Positions 43,727 to 53,007 are shown, counted from the first letter of the stretch. The stretch is DNA of 64,000 bases from an uncultured bacterium (GCA_905214305.1 CAJMLK010000010.1:1-64000), one strand, 5' to 3'. The notes: generated by a model from the sequence alone, not told the origin. Program-made: numbers and translations.

Positions 43727-43893
43727 GTTCTGGCAGATCAGGTTCTGGCAGATCAGCGTTCTGAACGTGCATTCTCAACGCTTGCCTCAACGCGCAGCCG
43801 CCCCGACAACTTGCGCTTGCCCCCTTGCTGCGGGGCACTGCTCACGCAGCCGCCACAGCCGTTTCAAGGCAGTTTCAAGACGAAAGTGCTCTG
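43727..43893 (+). repeat. GAGC-ended intergenic repeat with internal tandem expansion
   Basis: The left part contains three tandem GTTCTGGCAGATCAG-type units, then ACGTGCATTCTCAACGC. The right end carries GTTTCAAGACGAAAGTGCTCTGG, a relic of the terminal hairpin. It lies after cbiF in the 591-bp gap before the aldehyde dehydrogenase; the rest of the gap is AT-rich promoter DNA. Confidence 0.6.
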
Positions 43894-44017
43894 GCCCCCG
43901 ATGCAGGCAGACGCCTGATTCTTCCTGTACGTCGCAGGGTTGACCTCCTGCCGCCTTAATCCCGTTTACATCCTGATAATTATGCAGAGCGTGATACTGT
44001 TGCGGTTTTTGTTCTTT

Positions 44018-44033
44018 TGGCGTTTAGCTTGTA
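44018..44033 (+). promoter_or_regulatory. Possible sigma-54 promoter upstream of aldehyde dehydrogenase
   Basis: TGGCGTTTAGCTTGTA has GG and the second dinucleotide spaced as in -24/-12 promoters, but reads TTGT instead of TTGC. It lies about 195 bp upstream of the start codon in AT-rich DNA. Weak match. Confidence 0.25.
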
Positions 44034-44227
44034 CCATGCGAAACGGCATGTTTTACATTGTATCACTTGTGCACATGAAAGAGTCACTTTGATACTTTTT
44101 TCACAACATAGTCTGTTTTTTTTAATTCTTCGCTATTTTGCCCCTTTAACAAATTCAAAAAGGACTTACTGCTTTATAACAACATTCACTCTACTGTGCA
44201 TGCAAACCTTTAACCAAAGGAAGCGTC

Positions 44228-45709
44228 ATGAAAAAACCAAACTTGCAGGATAAATACTCCCTCTTCATCGACGGCCAGTGGAAGGATGCCTCTGACGGAG
44301 GAACCTTCGAAACATTCTGCCCGTCCAGCGGCCAACGCCTGGCAACATGCGCCGAAGCCACCAAGGAAGACGTGGACACTGCCGTCAAGGCCGCCACAGC
44401 GGCCTGGGCAAGCTGGAAAAACACAGACGCTGCCCAACGCGCCGACCTGCTTGCGAAAATCGCGGACATCATTGATGCCAACAAGGAGCACCTTGCTCTG
44501 GTGGAAACGCTGGATAACGGCAAGCCCATCCGCGAAACCATGAATGTGGACATTCCCTTTGCCGCCGACCACTTCCGCTACTTTGCGGGCGTGCTGCGCT
44601 CTGAGGAAGGCTCGGCCACCATGCTTGACAAAAACACGCTCTCGCTGGTTCTGCGCGAACCCATCGGCGTGGTAGGCCAGATTGTGCCGTGGAACTTCCC
44701 CTTCCTCATGGCCGCGTGGAAGCTGGCCCCCGTGCTTGCCGCCGGTTGCTGCACCGTGTTCAAGCCCTCCAACCACACCTCCCTTTCCGTTCTGGAGCTG
44801 GCGCGCCTTATCAGCGGCGTGCTGCCCAAGGGCGTGTTCAACGTGATCACCGGGCGCGGCTCGCGCTCCGGGCAGTACATTCTTGACCATCCCGGCTTCA
44901 ACAAGCTGGCCTTTACCGGATCCACAGAGGTAGGCCGCAGCGTGGGCATGGCCGCAGCCAAACGTCTGATCCCCTCCACCCTGGAACTTGGCGGCAAGTC
45001 GGCCAACATCTTTTTCCCCGACTGCCAGTGGGATCTGGCCATGGACGGACTGCAGATGGGCATCCTGTTCAATCAGGGTCAGGTATGCTGCGCAGGCTCG
45101 CGCGTATTTGTGCATGAAGACATTTACGACAGGTTTGTGGCCGAAGCCGTGGAACGCTTCAACCGCGTCAAGGTTGGCCTGCCCTGGGAGGCAGACACCC
45201 AGATGGGTTCGCAAATCTACGAAGCGCACCTCAAGGCCATCCTGCTTTGCATTGAGCAGGCCAAGGGCGAAGGGGCCACGGTGCTTTGCGGCGGCGAGCG
45301 CGTCACATCGGGCGATCTGGCCAAGGGCTGCTTCATGCGGCCCACCCTGCTCGGCAACGTCACCAACGACATGCGCGTGGCACGGGATGAAATATTCGGC
45401 CCCGTGGCGGTCATCATCAAGTTCAAGACCGAAGAAGACGTCATCCGCATGGCTAACGACAGCATCTACGGCCTTGGCGGCGGCGTATGGACGCGCGACA
45501 TCAATCGCGCCATCCGCGTGAGCCGCGCCATCGAGACAGGCCGCATGTGGGTCAATACCTACAACAGCATCCCGGCGGGCGCGCCCTTTGGCGGCTACAA
45601 GGAATCGGGCATCGGGCGCGAGACGCACAAGACCATCCTTGAGCACTATACACAGCAAAAGAACATCATCATCAATCTGTCCGAAGCCCCCACAGGCTTT
45701 TACCCATAG
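44228..45709 (+). CDS. NAD(P)-dependent aldehyde dehydrogenase
   Basis: 493 residues of the aldehyde dehydrogenase superfamily, closest in style to acetaldehyde dehydrogenases of the AldB/ExaC type. It oxidises an aldehyde to the acid with NAD(P). Features: PWNFPFLMAAWKLAPVLAAG, FTGSTEVGR (cofactor site), the general base in LELGGKSANI, the catalytic Cys in GQVCCAGSR, and EIFGPVAVI. AAGGAAG precedes the ATG. It is transcribed alone from a long AT-rich upstream region and ends in a strong terminator. Ethanol or other alcohol oxidation fits a Desulfovibrio. The TAG stop is also the first three bases of a repeat (TAGAGCG). Confidence 0.93.
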   Translation: MKKPNLQDKYSLFIDGQWKDASDGGTFETFCPSSGQRLATCAEATKEDVDTAVKAATAAWASWKNTDAAQRADLLAKIADIIDANKEHLALVETLDNGKPIRETMNVDIPFAADHFRYFAGVLRSEEGSATMLDKNTLSLVLREPIGVVGQIVPWNFPFLMAAWKLAPVLAAGCCTVFKPSNHTSLSVLELARLISGVLPKGVFNVITGRGSRSGQYILDHPGFNKLAFTGSTEVGRSVGMAAAKRLIPSTLELGGKSANIFFPDCQWDLAMDGLQMGILFNQGQVCCAGSRVFVHEDIYDRFVAEAVERFNRVKVGLPWEADTQMGSQIYEAHLKAILLCIEQAKGEGATVLCGGERVTSGDLAKGCFMRPTLLGNVTNDMRVARDEIFGPVAVIIKFKTEEDVIRMANDSIYGLGGGVWTRDINRAIRVSRAIETGRMWVNTYNSIPAGAPFGGYKESGIGRETHKTILEHYTQQKNIIINLSEAPTGFYP

Positions 45710-45862
45710 AGCGTTTTCGCCTTGCGAATATCTGTTCCCGATGCTTCCGGGGCGCCTGCTCCGGCGTTCAATCGCGCAGATAAACCGCGCAAATAAACCG
45801 CGCAGATAAACTGCGCAACAAACTGCGCCTGCACCTCCGCGGCGGCGTCTGCCGCACGCAGA
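45707..45862 (+). repeat. GAGC-ended intergenic repeat, right end lost
   Basis: It begins TAGAGCGTTTTCGCC at the stop codon of the aldehyde dehydrogenase. The middle is expanded as four tandem CGCGCAGATAAAC-type units (about 45775-45825), then GCGGCGTCTGCCGCACGCAG. The terminal hairpin seen in other copies is missing. Confidence 0.6.
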
Positions 45863-45917
45863 GTACGCATGACAGATGCAGGCCGGAACAGAACACACGC
45901 ATGACAGATGACTGACC

Positions 45918-45957
45918 GTGCGGCGCGGAATTGCCTGCAATTCCGCGCCGCACTTTT
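45918..45957 (+). terminator. Strong intrinsic terminator after aldehyde dehydrogenase
   Basis: A perfect 17-bp stem (45918-45934 with 45937-45953, outer part GTGCGGCGCGGAATTGC) closed by CT, followed by TTTT. It lies 209 bp past the stop, after the repeat. Confidence 0.85.
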
Positions 45958-46192
45958 GCAACAGCAGTCTGACGGCCGCAACGGTTCCGTGCAGGAACGG
46001 CAGGGGCCGTCCGCCCATAAACGAATCCGGGCAGCATTTTCCATATCCGCCCAGGCGGCCGCTGCCATACGTGTCAGGCAGACCGGCAGCCAAGCCCCTG
46101 CCGCCGGACGCCTGATCCGGCCGCCACGGGCGGGCGCCACAGCGCATGCGGGAAGCCCCCGCGCACGCCCGCTATCGGCCGGGGCGCCGAGC

Positions 46193-46222
46193 AAAAAGGG
46201 GAGGGCCCCCACGGCCCTCCCC
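46193..46222 (-). terminator. Intrinsic terminator, minus strand
   Basis: The stem AGGGGAGGGCC / GGCCCTCCCCT is followed on the minus strand by TTTTT. It lies about 290 bp past the small hypothetical gene at 46509. The gap 45710-46508 holds the repeat, two terminators and no gene; TAGAGCAGATCAACATGG at 46351 is a possible repeat fragment. Confidence 0.7.
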
Positions 46223-46508
46223 TTCGCATGAGTGGAGAATTTCTTATGGACTGCGAACCTGCCACGCTCCCGTTCATGTCACGGAAAAGTGATACTTTTC
46301 GTGTTTGCATGGACAGTGCGGCGCTATGCCGCATGTCCGGCATGCGTGGTTAGAGCAGATCAACATGGAACATGCTTGTCTGATCCGTGCGGATTGTTGC
46401 CAAACCGCACTGCGAAACAGCCCCGGACAAGTCCTGCCTGCCATCGGGCGGCTGTTTCAGTTCTGTGCTCTACGGTTCCACGGCGTTTACCCGCGAGGGA
46501 AACACCGA

Positions 46509-46787
46509 TTATTGTTGAGGCGCGTCCGGCACGCGCTGCACCAGGGCCAAAGCCAGCAGCGTGTGCGGTATGGAGTGCCTTTGCTGGGGATTGCGCAGCT
46601 GACGCCGCACAAAGCCCGCCATGTCCATAGCCATATCCGCATCGGTAAGAGCCGCGCGGCTGGCCTTCTTGTTTTCTTCCAGTACGGCAAGGTACCGCTG
46701 TATGACGGCAAGGTCGTGCTCTTCTGGCGCGAGCCTTTCCGGCGGTCCGGTTTCCGACAGGAATGCGTCAGTGATGCGTTGCGACAT
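46509..46787 (-). CDS. Small hypothetical protein
   Basis: 92 residues, helical and charged (MSQRITDAFLSETGPPERL, then EEHDLAVIQRYLAVLEENKK, ADMAMDMAGFVRRQLRN and ALALVQRVPDAP). No signal peptide or membrane segment. GGAGG lies 7 nt before the ATG at 46787, the main support that it is real. A second ATG two codons earlier is too close to the ribosome site. No family recognised. Confidence 0.65.
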   Translation of the reverse strand: MSQRITDAFLSETGPPERLAPEEHDLAVIQRYLAVLEENKKASRAALTDADMAMDMAGFVRRQLRNPQQRHSIPHTLLALALVQRVPDAPQQ

Positions 46788-47198
46788 GACCATTCCTCCC
46801 TGAATGGATCACTGCTTCCCTGCATCCGGGGGGGCTGGTTCGCCTTTTTGTGTTTGTACACGGTCTCCCCTTCCCCACTCATCAACAAATCTATCGGAGG
46901 CAGATGCAAAAATCTTTAGAGCGGCAAACATGAAAAAAAGCCGCAAAGTGGCTCCGGGCGCAACAATCTGCACCCTAACAGGCCAAATACATTGCATTTA
47001 CGCACATACACCAGTACATAAAAAAACGCTTTCACACAGGCCACGAAACAGCTTCAGGGCAAATGCGCCATGCTGCCGATGCGCGCATCACAGCGGCCGG
47101 TCCGCCATGCCGTCCGCAGGCCATTCATGCACGCCCCGCGCTTGCATGGGCGAGTATTCGCAGATACCATAGCGCACCAAGTCAGAAGAGGAGAGTCT
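46788..47198. other. Leader region upstream of nfnA
   Basis: 411 bp. It carries a GGAGG followed by a 9-codon frame (ATG at 46902) whose stop overlaps ATGAAAAAAAGC at 46930. A leader peptide or regulator site is possible but unproven. An open frame from 46804 to 47172 has no ribosome site of its own at its start. Confidence 0.3.
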
Positions 47199-48044
47199 AT
47201 GCCAACACCCATACTGCACAAGGAAAGCCTGATCCCGGGCAAAACCAGCAAGTTGGTGCTTGAAGCGCCGCAAATTGCCCGCAAGGCCCGGCCCGGCCAC
47301 TTTGTCATGCTGCGTATGACCCCCACGGGCGAACGCATTCCCCTGACCATTGCAGATACCGATGCCGAAAAAGGCACCATTACCATCGTGTATCTCGTCA
47401 TGGGCAAAAGCACCGCCATTCTCGAAGAACTTGACGCCGGTGACTCCATTCTTGATGTCTGCGGCCCCCTGGGACACCCCACGCACATTGAAAAGAAAGG
47501 CACGGTCATCTGTGTGGGCGGCGGCACGGGCATTGCCGCCATGCACCACATCGCCAAGGGCCATGCGCGTGCCGGCAACAAGGTGGTGGGCATCATCGGC
47601 GCACGCAGCAAGGATCTGCTGCTTTTCGAAAAGGAACTGAAACTTTTTGTGGATGAACTGCTCATCTCCACCGATGACGGCAGCTACGGCCACAAGGGCC
47701 TTGTGACCGACCTTCTGCGCGACCGGCTCGAAAAAGACAAGACCGTCTTTGAAGTGGTGGCCGTCGGCCCTGTGCCGATGATGGCCGCCGTGGCAGAAAC
47801 CACGCGCGCCTTTGGGGTAAAAACCACGGTCAGCCTCAACCCCATCATGGTTGACGGCATCGGCATGTGCGGCGCCTGCCGCGTGAGCGTTGGCGGCAAA
47901 ACCAAGTTTGCCTGTGTGGACGGCCCCGAATTTGACGGGCATGAAGTGGACTTTCCCGAGCTGCGCCGCCGTCTGGCTGCCTACCGCGAACAGGAAAAAG
48001 TCTCCATCGACGATTACCAGCTGAGGATTGCTCATGGAAACTAA
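47199..48044 (+). CDS. nfnA: NfnA/SudB, small subunit of ferredoxin-NADP transhydrogenase
   Basis: 281 residues. FAD/NAD-binding subunit of the electron-bifurcating NADH-dependent reduced ferredoxin:NADP oxidoreductase (also described as sulfide dehydrogenase). Ferredoxin reductase FAD domain (about 1-100, GHFVMLRMTPTGERIPLTIAD), nucleotide domain (about 105-215, VICVGGGTGIAAMHHIAKG, VVAVGPVPMMAAVAE), and C-terminal [2Fe-2S] site MCGACRVSVGGKTKFACVDGPEFDGHEVDF. AGAGGAG precedes the ATG at 47199; an upstream in-frame ATG at 47070 is unlikely. It overlaps nfnB by 11 bp. Confidence 0.94.
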   Translation: MPTPILHKESLIPGKTSKLVLEAPQIARKARPGHFVMLRMTPTGERIPLTIADTDAEKGTITIVYLVMGKSTAILEELDAGDSILDVCGPLGHPTHIEKKGTVICVGGGTGIAAMHHIAKGHARAGNKVVGIIGARSKDLLLFEKELKLFVDELLISTDDGSYGHKGLVTDLLRDRLEKDKTVFEVVAVGPVPMMAAVAETTRAFGVKTTVSLNPIMVDGIGMCGACRVSVGGKTKFACVDGPEFDGHEVDFPELRRRLAAYREQEKVSIDDYQLRIAHGN

Positions 48045-49455
48045 GCCCTCCAAAAGAAAACCTGTTGCTCCCAGGGTGGACATGCCCTGCCAGCCCGCCG
48101 AGGCGCGTCGCGCCAACTTTGATGAAGTGGCCCTGGGCTACACCAGAGAAATGGCGATTGAAGAGGCCCAGCGCTGCCTGCAGTGCAAAAAGCCCCTCTG
48201 CGTCAGCGGCTGCCCAGTGGAAGTGCCCATTCGCGACTTTATCCGTGAGGTGGCCCTGGGCAATATGGATGCGGCCTATCGCATCATCAAGAGCACCAAC
48301 AGCCTGCCCGCCGTATGCGGCCGCGTTTGCCCGCAGGAACATCAGTGCGAGGGCAAGTGCGTTCTCAAGGCCAAGGGCCAGCCTGTAGCCATCGGCCGCC
48401 TCGAGCGTTTTGTGGCCGACACCTACATTGCCACCACGGCCTGTGAGCAGGTTACCGGCACAAACGCCTGCGCGTTGCCCAGAGGCGACCTCAGGGTGGC
48501 CTGCATCGGCTCGGGCCCTTCATCCCTCACCTGTGCGGGCGTCTGCGCTGCCGCAGGCATCAAGGTGGATGTGTACGAAGCCCTGCACGAAGCGGGCGGG
48601 GTGCTCATTTACGGAATCCCGGCCTTCCGTCTGCCCAAGAATGTGGTTGCCACCGAAATTGACGGGCTGCGCCAGTCCGGCGTGGATTTTCACCTCAACG
48701 CCGTGGGCGGCCGCACGGTGGACGTGGACGAACTGCTGGAAAGCCACCATGCCGTTTTTATCGGCGTGGGCGCGGGCCTGCCTGTTTTCCTCGGCGTGCC
48801 GGGCGAAAACCTGGTGGGCGTGTTTTCGGCCAATGAATACCTGACCCGCGTGAACCTCGGCCGGGCCTATGATTTCCCCGGTCAGGACACTCCGGCCTTT
48901 CCCGGCAAGAATGTCACCGTCTTCGGCGCGGGCAACGTGGCCATGGACGCGGCACGCACCGCCCTGCGCATGGGTGCGGAAAGCGTGCACATCGTCTACC
49001 GTCGCACCAGAGACGAAATGCCCGCCCGCCTTGAAGAACTGGAACATGCCGAGGAAGAGGGCGTGCAGTTTGCCATGCTTTCCGCTCCGGTGTGCTTTAA
49101 CGGCGACAAGGAAATGCGCCTCACCTCCGTTACACTGCAAAAAATGGAACTGGGCGAAGCTGACGCCTCCGGCCGCCGCCGCCCTGTCGCCATTGAAGGC
49201 GACGTGTACGACCTGCCCACGGATCTCGCCATTGTGGCTCTGGGCACGCGCTCCAACCCCATCCTTCTGGAAGCCACCCCCAAGCTCAAGCTCAATAAAT
49301 GGGGCTACATCGAGGCCGATGAAGAAACGGGCGAAACATCCATACCCAACGTCTTTGCCGGTGGTGACATCGTCACCGGCGCGGCCACCGTCATCCTTGC
49401 CATGGGCGCGGGACGCAAGGCCGGACAGGAAATAGTGAAGCGCCTCATCAAGTAG
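48034..49455 (+). CDS. nfnB: NfnB/SudA, large subunit (GltD-like)
   Basis: 473 residues. FAD- and Fe-S-containing large subunit of NfnAB, homologous to GltD. It binds two [4Fe-4S] clusters through N-terminal cysteines (CLQCKKPLCVSGCPVEVPIR and CGRVCPQEHQCEGKC), FAD through the CIGSGPSSLTCAGV and YEALHEAGGVL motifs, and NADP(H) through VFGAGNVAMDAARTALRMGA. The C-terminal FAGGDIVTGAATVILAMGAGRKAG is typical. It starts inside nfnA (ATG at 48034, GAGGA 7 nt upstream). A long-stem terminator follows at 49481-49557. Confidence 0.95.
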   Translation: METKPSKRKPVAPRVDMPCQPAEARRANFDEVALGYTREMAIEEAQRCLQCKKPLCVSGCPVEVPIRDFIREVALGNMDAAYRIIKSTNSLPAVCGRVCPQEHQCEGKCVLKAKGQPVAIGRLERFVADTYIATTACEQVTGTNACALPRGDLRVACIGSGPSSLTCAGVCAAAGIKVDVYEALHEAGGVLIYGIPAFRLPKNVVATEIDGLRQSGVDFHLNAVGGRTVDVDELLESHHAVFIGVGAGLPVFLGVPGENLVGVFSANEYLTRVNLGRAYDFPGQDTPAFPGKNVTVFGAGNVAMDAARTALRMGAESVHIVYRRTRDEMPARLEELEHAEEEGVQFAMLSAPVCFNGDKEMRLTSVTLQKMELGEADASGRRRPVAIEGDVYDLPTDLAIVALGTRSNPILLEATPKLKLNKWGYIEADEETGETSIPNVFAGGDIVTGAATVILAMGAGRKAGQEIVKRLIK

Positions 49456-49480
49456 ACAGGGGCACTGCCTCGGATATACG

Positions 49481-49557
49481 CGGGGAGAAAGCTTCCGCTG
49501 TCAGCATACGCGCCACCGGGTTGCGGCAGGACAGGGAAAAGCTTTCTCCCCGTTTTT
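49481..49557 (+). terminator. Terminator of nfnAB
   Basis: A 14-bp stem CGGGGAGAAAGCTT / AAGCTTTCTCCCCG with a long 44-base loop, followed by TTTTT. Confidence 0.75.
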
Positions 49558-49724
49558 GCGTTCTTTCCGTTTTTTCCCCGTGCGGCACGCAAAGCGGACT
49601 CCCACGGCGCAGCCAGCCGCCACATCTTGCCAGCCGGGGCGTTCAGGGTCATACTGATCACATGACAGCAACCCTCCCCGCCAATGGGGCCGGAACAATA
49701 TCGGAGCATTCAGGAACACCCGCC

Positions 49725-50552
49725 ATGATTCTTGCAGACCTGCACACCCATACAAAATACTCGCACGGCGGCAACAGCCCGGCTGAAATGCACGCGGCGG
49801 CAGAGGCCCGGGGCATTGAACTTATCGGCTTTACCGAACACTCCCCACGGCCCACGGGCTTTGACTACACGCACGAATACCGCGACAGGCTCACCCGCCA
49901 CCTGCCCGACTACGCCCGCGAGGTGCTGGCCCTCAAGGCGGCCAATGCAAACGGTCCCTGCCGGGTACTTTTCGGCATGGAAATGGACTGGCTGGAAGGA
50001 CAGGCAGACTTTACCCGCGCCTCCAGCACCGCCTATGACTTTGACTATCTGCTTGGCAGCGTCCACTTTATCGGGCGATGGGGTTTTGACGACGGCTCGG
50101 ACCCGTGGAAGGCCATGTCACAGGAAGAGTGCGAAATACAGTATACGCGCTATTTTGAAGCATGGGAGACCATGCTGGCCTCCGGGATGTTCCAGATAGC
50201 GGCCCACCCTGACCTTATCAAGATTTTTTCCGTAGAGCAGTTTCACGTCTGGCTCAACAGGCCGCAAAGCCGGGAACTTGTGCGCAGGGGGCTGACCGCC
50301 CTGCGCAAATCTGGTATGAGTATGGAAATCTCTTCCGCAGGCATACGCAAGGCATGCCGCGAAATCTATCCCGCGCCGCCCATCATGGTCATGGCTGCGG
50401 AAATGGAGCTGCCCATCAGCTTCGCCTCGGACGCTCACGTTACCGACGACGTGGGCTACGGCTTCGCCCGCCTTGCCTCATACGCCAGCGCCTTTGGCTT
50501 CAGAGAATACACGGTATTTGACCGTGGGCGGCGCAGCGTCCACCTCTTTTAA
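49725..50552 (+). CDS. PHP-family phosphatase (histidinol-phosphatase-like)
   Basis: 275 residues. PHP-domain metal-dependent phosphoesterase of the HisK/HisJ type, which hydrolyses histidinol phosphate in histidine synthesis; other phosphatase roles are possible. The four PHP motifs are visible: DLHTHTKYSHG (I), FTEHSPRP (II), LGSVHFIG (III region) and ASDAHVTDDVG (IV), with GMEMDWL and AHPDLIK between. The ATG at 49725 places motif I at the N-terminus; AGGA precedes it. An earlier in-frame ATG at 49662 is possible. Other histidine genes are not nearby. Confidence 0.88.
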   Translation: MILADLHTHTKYSHGGNSPAEMHAAAEARGIELIGFTEHSPRPTGFDYTHEYRDRLTRHLPDYAREVLALKAANANGPCRVLFGMEMDWLEGQADFTRASSTAYDFDYLLGSVHFIGRWGFDDGSDPWKAMSQEECEIQYTRYFEAWETMLASGMFQIAAHPDLIKIFSVEQFHVWLNRPQSRELVRRGLTALRKSGMSMEISSAGIRKACREIYPAPPIMVMAAEMELPISFASDAHVTDDVGYGFARLASYASAFGFREYTVFDRGRRSVHLF

Positions 50553-50659
50553 CGCCTGACGGATCCGGTGTGCGCAGCCTTTGCAGTCTTGCGGCATGAA
50601 ACTGCAGGCAACGGCGCGCCCGGACTGTATACAGTGAAGGGCGGCAGCAGGAATACTCC

Positions 50660-52162
50660 ATGTCAGAAATCCTTGTGACCATCGAAGATCTGAGCCTTTT
50701 TCTGCCCGGCGAAACCGACCGGCGCTTTGTGCTGCATCACATCAACTGGCAGCTGGAGCGCGGCCGTCACTGTGCCCTGCTGGGGGCCAACGGCTCGGGC
50801 AAGTCCACCCTGCTGCGCCTGCTGCGCGGCGAACTGTGGCCCGCCAGAGGCCATATCTGGTGGCATACGCCCGAAGGGCGCGAAGAGTCCCCTCTGGCCG
50901 GACGGTCCATGACAGCTCTGGTATCCCCGGCACAGCAGGAAAACTACCAGCGTCAGGCGTGGGACCTTACCGGACTTGATATTCTGCTCACCGGCTTTGA
51001 AGACACGCCTCTGGTTTACAGCGACGGCGGCAGTCAGGCCCAGGCCCGCAAGGACGCTGCGATGGGCATGGCCGCCCGCCTTGAGGCCGAGGGGCTGCTT
51101 GACAGAACCATGCCCACCCTTTCTCAGGGGCAGCTGCGCCTGCTGCTTCTGGGGCGGGCGCTGCTGCGCGCGCCCTCACTGCTGCTGCTGGACGAATGCG
51201 CCGACGGTCTGGACGCCCGCCACCGTCGGATATTCTTTGACGTGCTTGAAGAATGCTCGCTGCGCAGCACCATCATCATGACTGCCCACCGCCCCGGCCA
51301 GATCCCCGACTGGTGCGCCGAGCGGCGCTACGTGAACCGGGGCCGCCTGTACGCTGTGCCGCCGGGAGAAACCGGGGACCAGCCTGCCGGCGGGGCCGAT
51401 ACGGTCACGGCGGCAGCGGAACAGACATCCGCACGACTGGCGGGCAGGGACGGGCCGGTTCCTCCCCTGCTTGATCTGGAAAATGTCACTGTTTTTATCG
51501 ACAGACAGGAAGTGCTGCGCCATATCGACTGGAGCATGCATCAGGGTGAGCACTGGCGCATCAGCGGAGCCAACGGGTCGGGCAAGTCCACCCTGCTGCG
51601 CCTGCTGGCCGGGGACGAGTTTGCTGCCGCAGGGGGTCGGCTGGAACGCTGGCTGCCACGGCAGGGCGGTGCGGTGCATACCCTTGCTGAGGTACGCAAG
51701 GGTATTCGTCTGGTTTCCGACCTGTCACAGGCCCTGTACGGCTATTCCCTCACGGCGCATGACATGGTGTGTACAGGCTTTGACAACAGCATTGGCGTAT
51801 ACCGCAAGTTCAGTGCTGCCGAAAAAGCCGAGGCCCTGCGCCGCATGGAAGAAATGTTCCCCGAGGAAAGCCCGCAAGGCGTTGCGCATATGGGCCGCCT
51901 GTCCATCCGCCGCCTGTCCACCGGGCAATTGCGCCGCCTTTTTCTGGCGCGCGCTCTGGTGGGCGAACCGGACATTCTGCTGCTGGACGAACCGTGTTCG
52001 GGGCTGGACGCCGCAAGCCGCGCCCGCTACCTCGGCCTGCTGGACCTGCTGGCGGCACGGGGGCTGCACATGGTTTTCGTTTCGCATCATGGCGAGGATG
52101 CCCCCCTGTGCATCAACCGCGAGGCCCATATGGAAGACGGGCAATTGCGCGTGGTGGTGTAG
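50660..52162 (+). CDS. Double ABC-domain ATPase (ModF-like)
   Basis: 500 residues. Two complete ABC ATPase domains in tandem and no membrane segment, the layout of ModF in molybdate systems (and of related uncharacterised tandem ABC proteins). Domain 1: Walker A GANGSGKST at 42-50, signature LSQGQLRLLLLG near 154, Walker B LLLLDEC. Domain 2: Walker A GANGSGKST near 303, signature LSTGQLRRLFLARAL near 418, Walker B DILLLDEPCSGLD. The domains are separated by a flexible Ala/Gly/Pro stretch (about 237-262). ABC-F proteins are an alternative, but their typical linker is not present. AGGAA precedes the ATG. Confidence 0.83.
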   Translation: MSEILVTIEDLSLFLPGETDRRFVLHHINWQLERGRHCALLGANGSGKSTLLRLLRGELWPARGHIWWHTPEGREESPLAGRSMTALVSPAQQENYQRQAWDLTGLDILLTGFEDTPLVYSDGGSQAQARKDAAMGMAARLEAEGLLDRTMPTLSQGQLRLLLLGRALLRAPSLLLLDECADGLDARHRRIFFDVLEECSLRSTIIMTAHRPGQIPDWCAERRYVNRGRLYAVPPGETGDQPAGGADTVTAAAEQTSARLAGRDGPVPPLLDLENVTVFIDRQEVLRHIDWSMHQGEHWRISGANGSGKSTLLRLLAGDEFAAAGGRLERWLPRQGGAVHTLAEVRKGIRLVSDLSQALYGYSLTAHDMVCTGFDNSIGVYRKFSAAEKAEALRRMEEMFPEESPQGVAHMGRLSIRRLSTGQLRRLFLARALVGEPDILLLDEPCSGLDAASRARYLGLLDLLAARGLHMVFVSHHGEDAPLCINREAHMEDGQLRVVV

Positions 52163-52225
52163 GCAGGCTGCGGGCTAAAACAGATATCGCGTGAAAGACT
52201 TTGCGGGGGCGGCCCCTTTCAACCT

Positions 52226-52374
52226 AGAGCAGATTAACTTTGAGAATATACATTCTCAAAGTTTAAGGCACGCTCACTTCGGCGTTTAACCGCGCAGATA
52301 AACTGCGCTTACGCCTCCGTAGCGAACGTCTGCTCACGCAGACGCCAGAGCAATTTCAAAGTGAAATTGCTCTA
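52226..52374 (+). repeat. GAGC-ended intergenic repeat, complete short copy
   Basis: 149 bp, the best-preserved copy. Left end TAGAGCAGATTAACTTTG, inverted CTTTGAGAATA/TATTCTCAAAG-like hairpin, then GCGTTTAACCGCGCAG, CGCCTCCG and TCTGCTCACGCAGA, and the right terminal hairpin with arms GAGCAATTTCA / TGAAATTGCTC ending in TA. The final CTA is the TAG stop of dedA on the minus strand. Confidence 0.85.
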
Positions 52375-53007
52375 CTTGCCCAGCCGGGCGCGCAGCACTT
52401 CAATAACAACCGGCAGCACGGAAACAATAACAATGCCGTAAACAATGATGCTGAAGTTCTGGCGCACCCACTCAAGGTTGCCCAGAAAAAACCCTGCGGA
52501 AACAAGGCTGCCGACCCACAGAATGCACCCGGTCACGTTAAAGAAAAAGAACGTGCGGGGATGCATGAGGGCAATACCCGCCACAAAAGGCGCAAACGTG
52601 CGCACAATGGGTACAAAACGCGCCAGCACAATGGCCTTGCCGCCGTGGCGCTCGTAAAAATGGTGGGCCTTGAGCAGATGCTCTTTTTTGATGAAGCGAC
52701 TGTCGCGCGAAAAAATTGCCGGGCCCACATGGCGGCCGATGCAGTAATTGACCGCATCTCCCAGAATGCCCGCCGCCAGCAGCACCAGCACCACCTCGCC
52801 ATAGCCCATCAGCCCCGCCCCGGCCACCACGCCGGAAGCGAACAGCAGGGAGTCGCCCGGCAGAAACGGCGTGACCACAAGCCCTGTTTCGCAAAAAACA
52901 ATAATGAACAGTATGGCATAAATCCAAAGACCGTACTGCTCCACAAGTTCAAAAAGATGCACGTCGATGTGCAGCACAAAGTCAATAAAATAGCTTACCA
53001 TATCCAT
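52372..53007 (-). CDS. DedA-family membrane protein
   Basis: 211 residues with about five hydrophobic segments. DedA proteins are envelope transporters or flippases, some implicated in undecaprenyl-phosphate recycling. Features: FCETGLVVTPFLPGDSLLFASGVVAG (family signature with the conserved acidic and Pro residues), GDAVNYCIGRHVG, and the second conserved loop ARFVPIVRTFAPFVAGIALMHPRTF. The ATG at 53007 is preferred; AGGAG is 11 nt upstream. The frame upstream to 53118 has no hydrophobic character. It is divergent from the exported hydrolase-like gene. The TAG stop overlaps the end of a repeat. Confidence 0.92.
   Translation of the reverse strand: MDMVSYFIDFVLHIDVHLFELVEQYGLWIYAILFIIVFCETGLVVTPFLPGDSLLFASGVVAGAGLMGYGEVVLVLLAAGILGDAVNYCIGRHVGPAIFSRDSRFIKKEHLLKAHHFYERHGGKAIVLARFVPIVRTFAPFVAGIALMHPRTFFFFNVTGCILWVGSLVSAGFFLGNLEWVRQNFSIIVYGIVIVSVLPVVIEVLRARLGK

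Noticed and set aside
44060..44095. Inverted GTATCA...TGATAC in the aldehyde dehydrogenase leader.
   Set aside because: Only six bases per arm with weak extension; not strong enough to call an operator.
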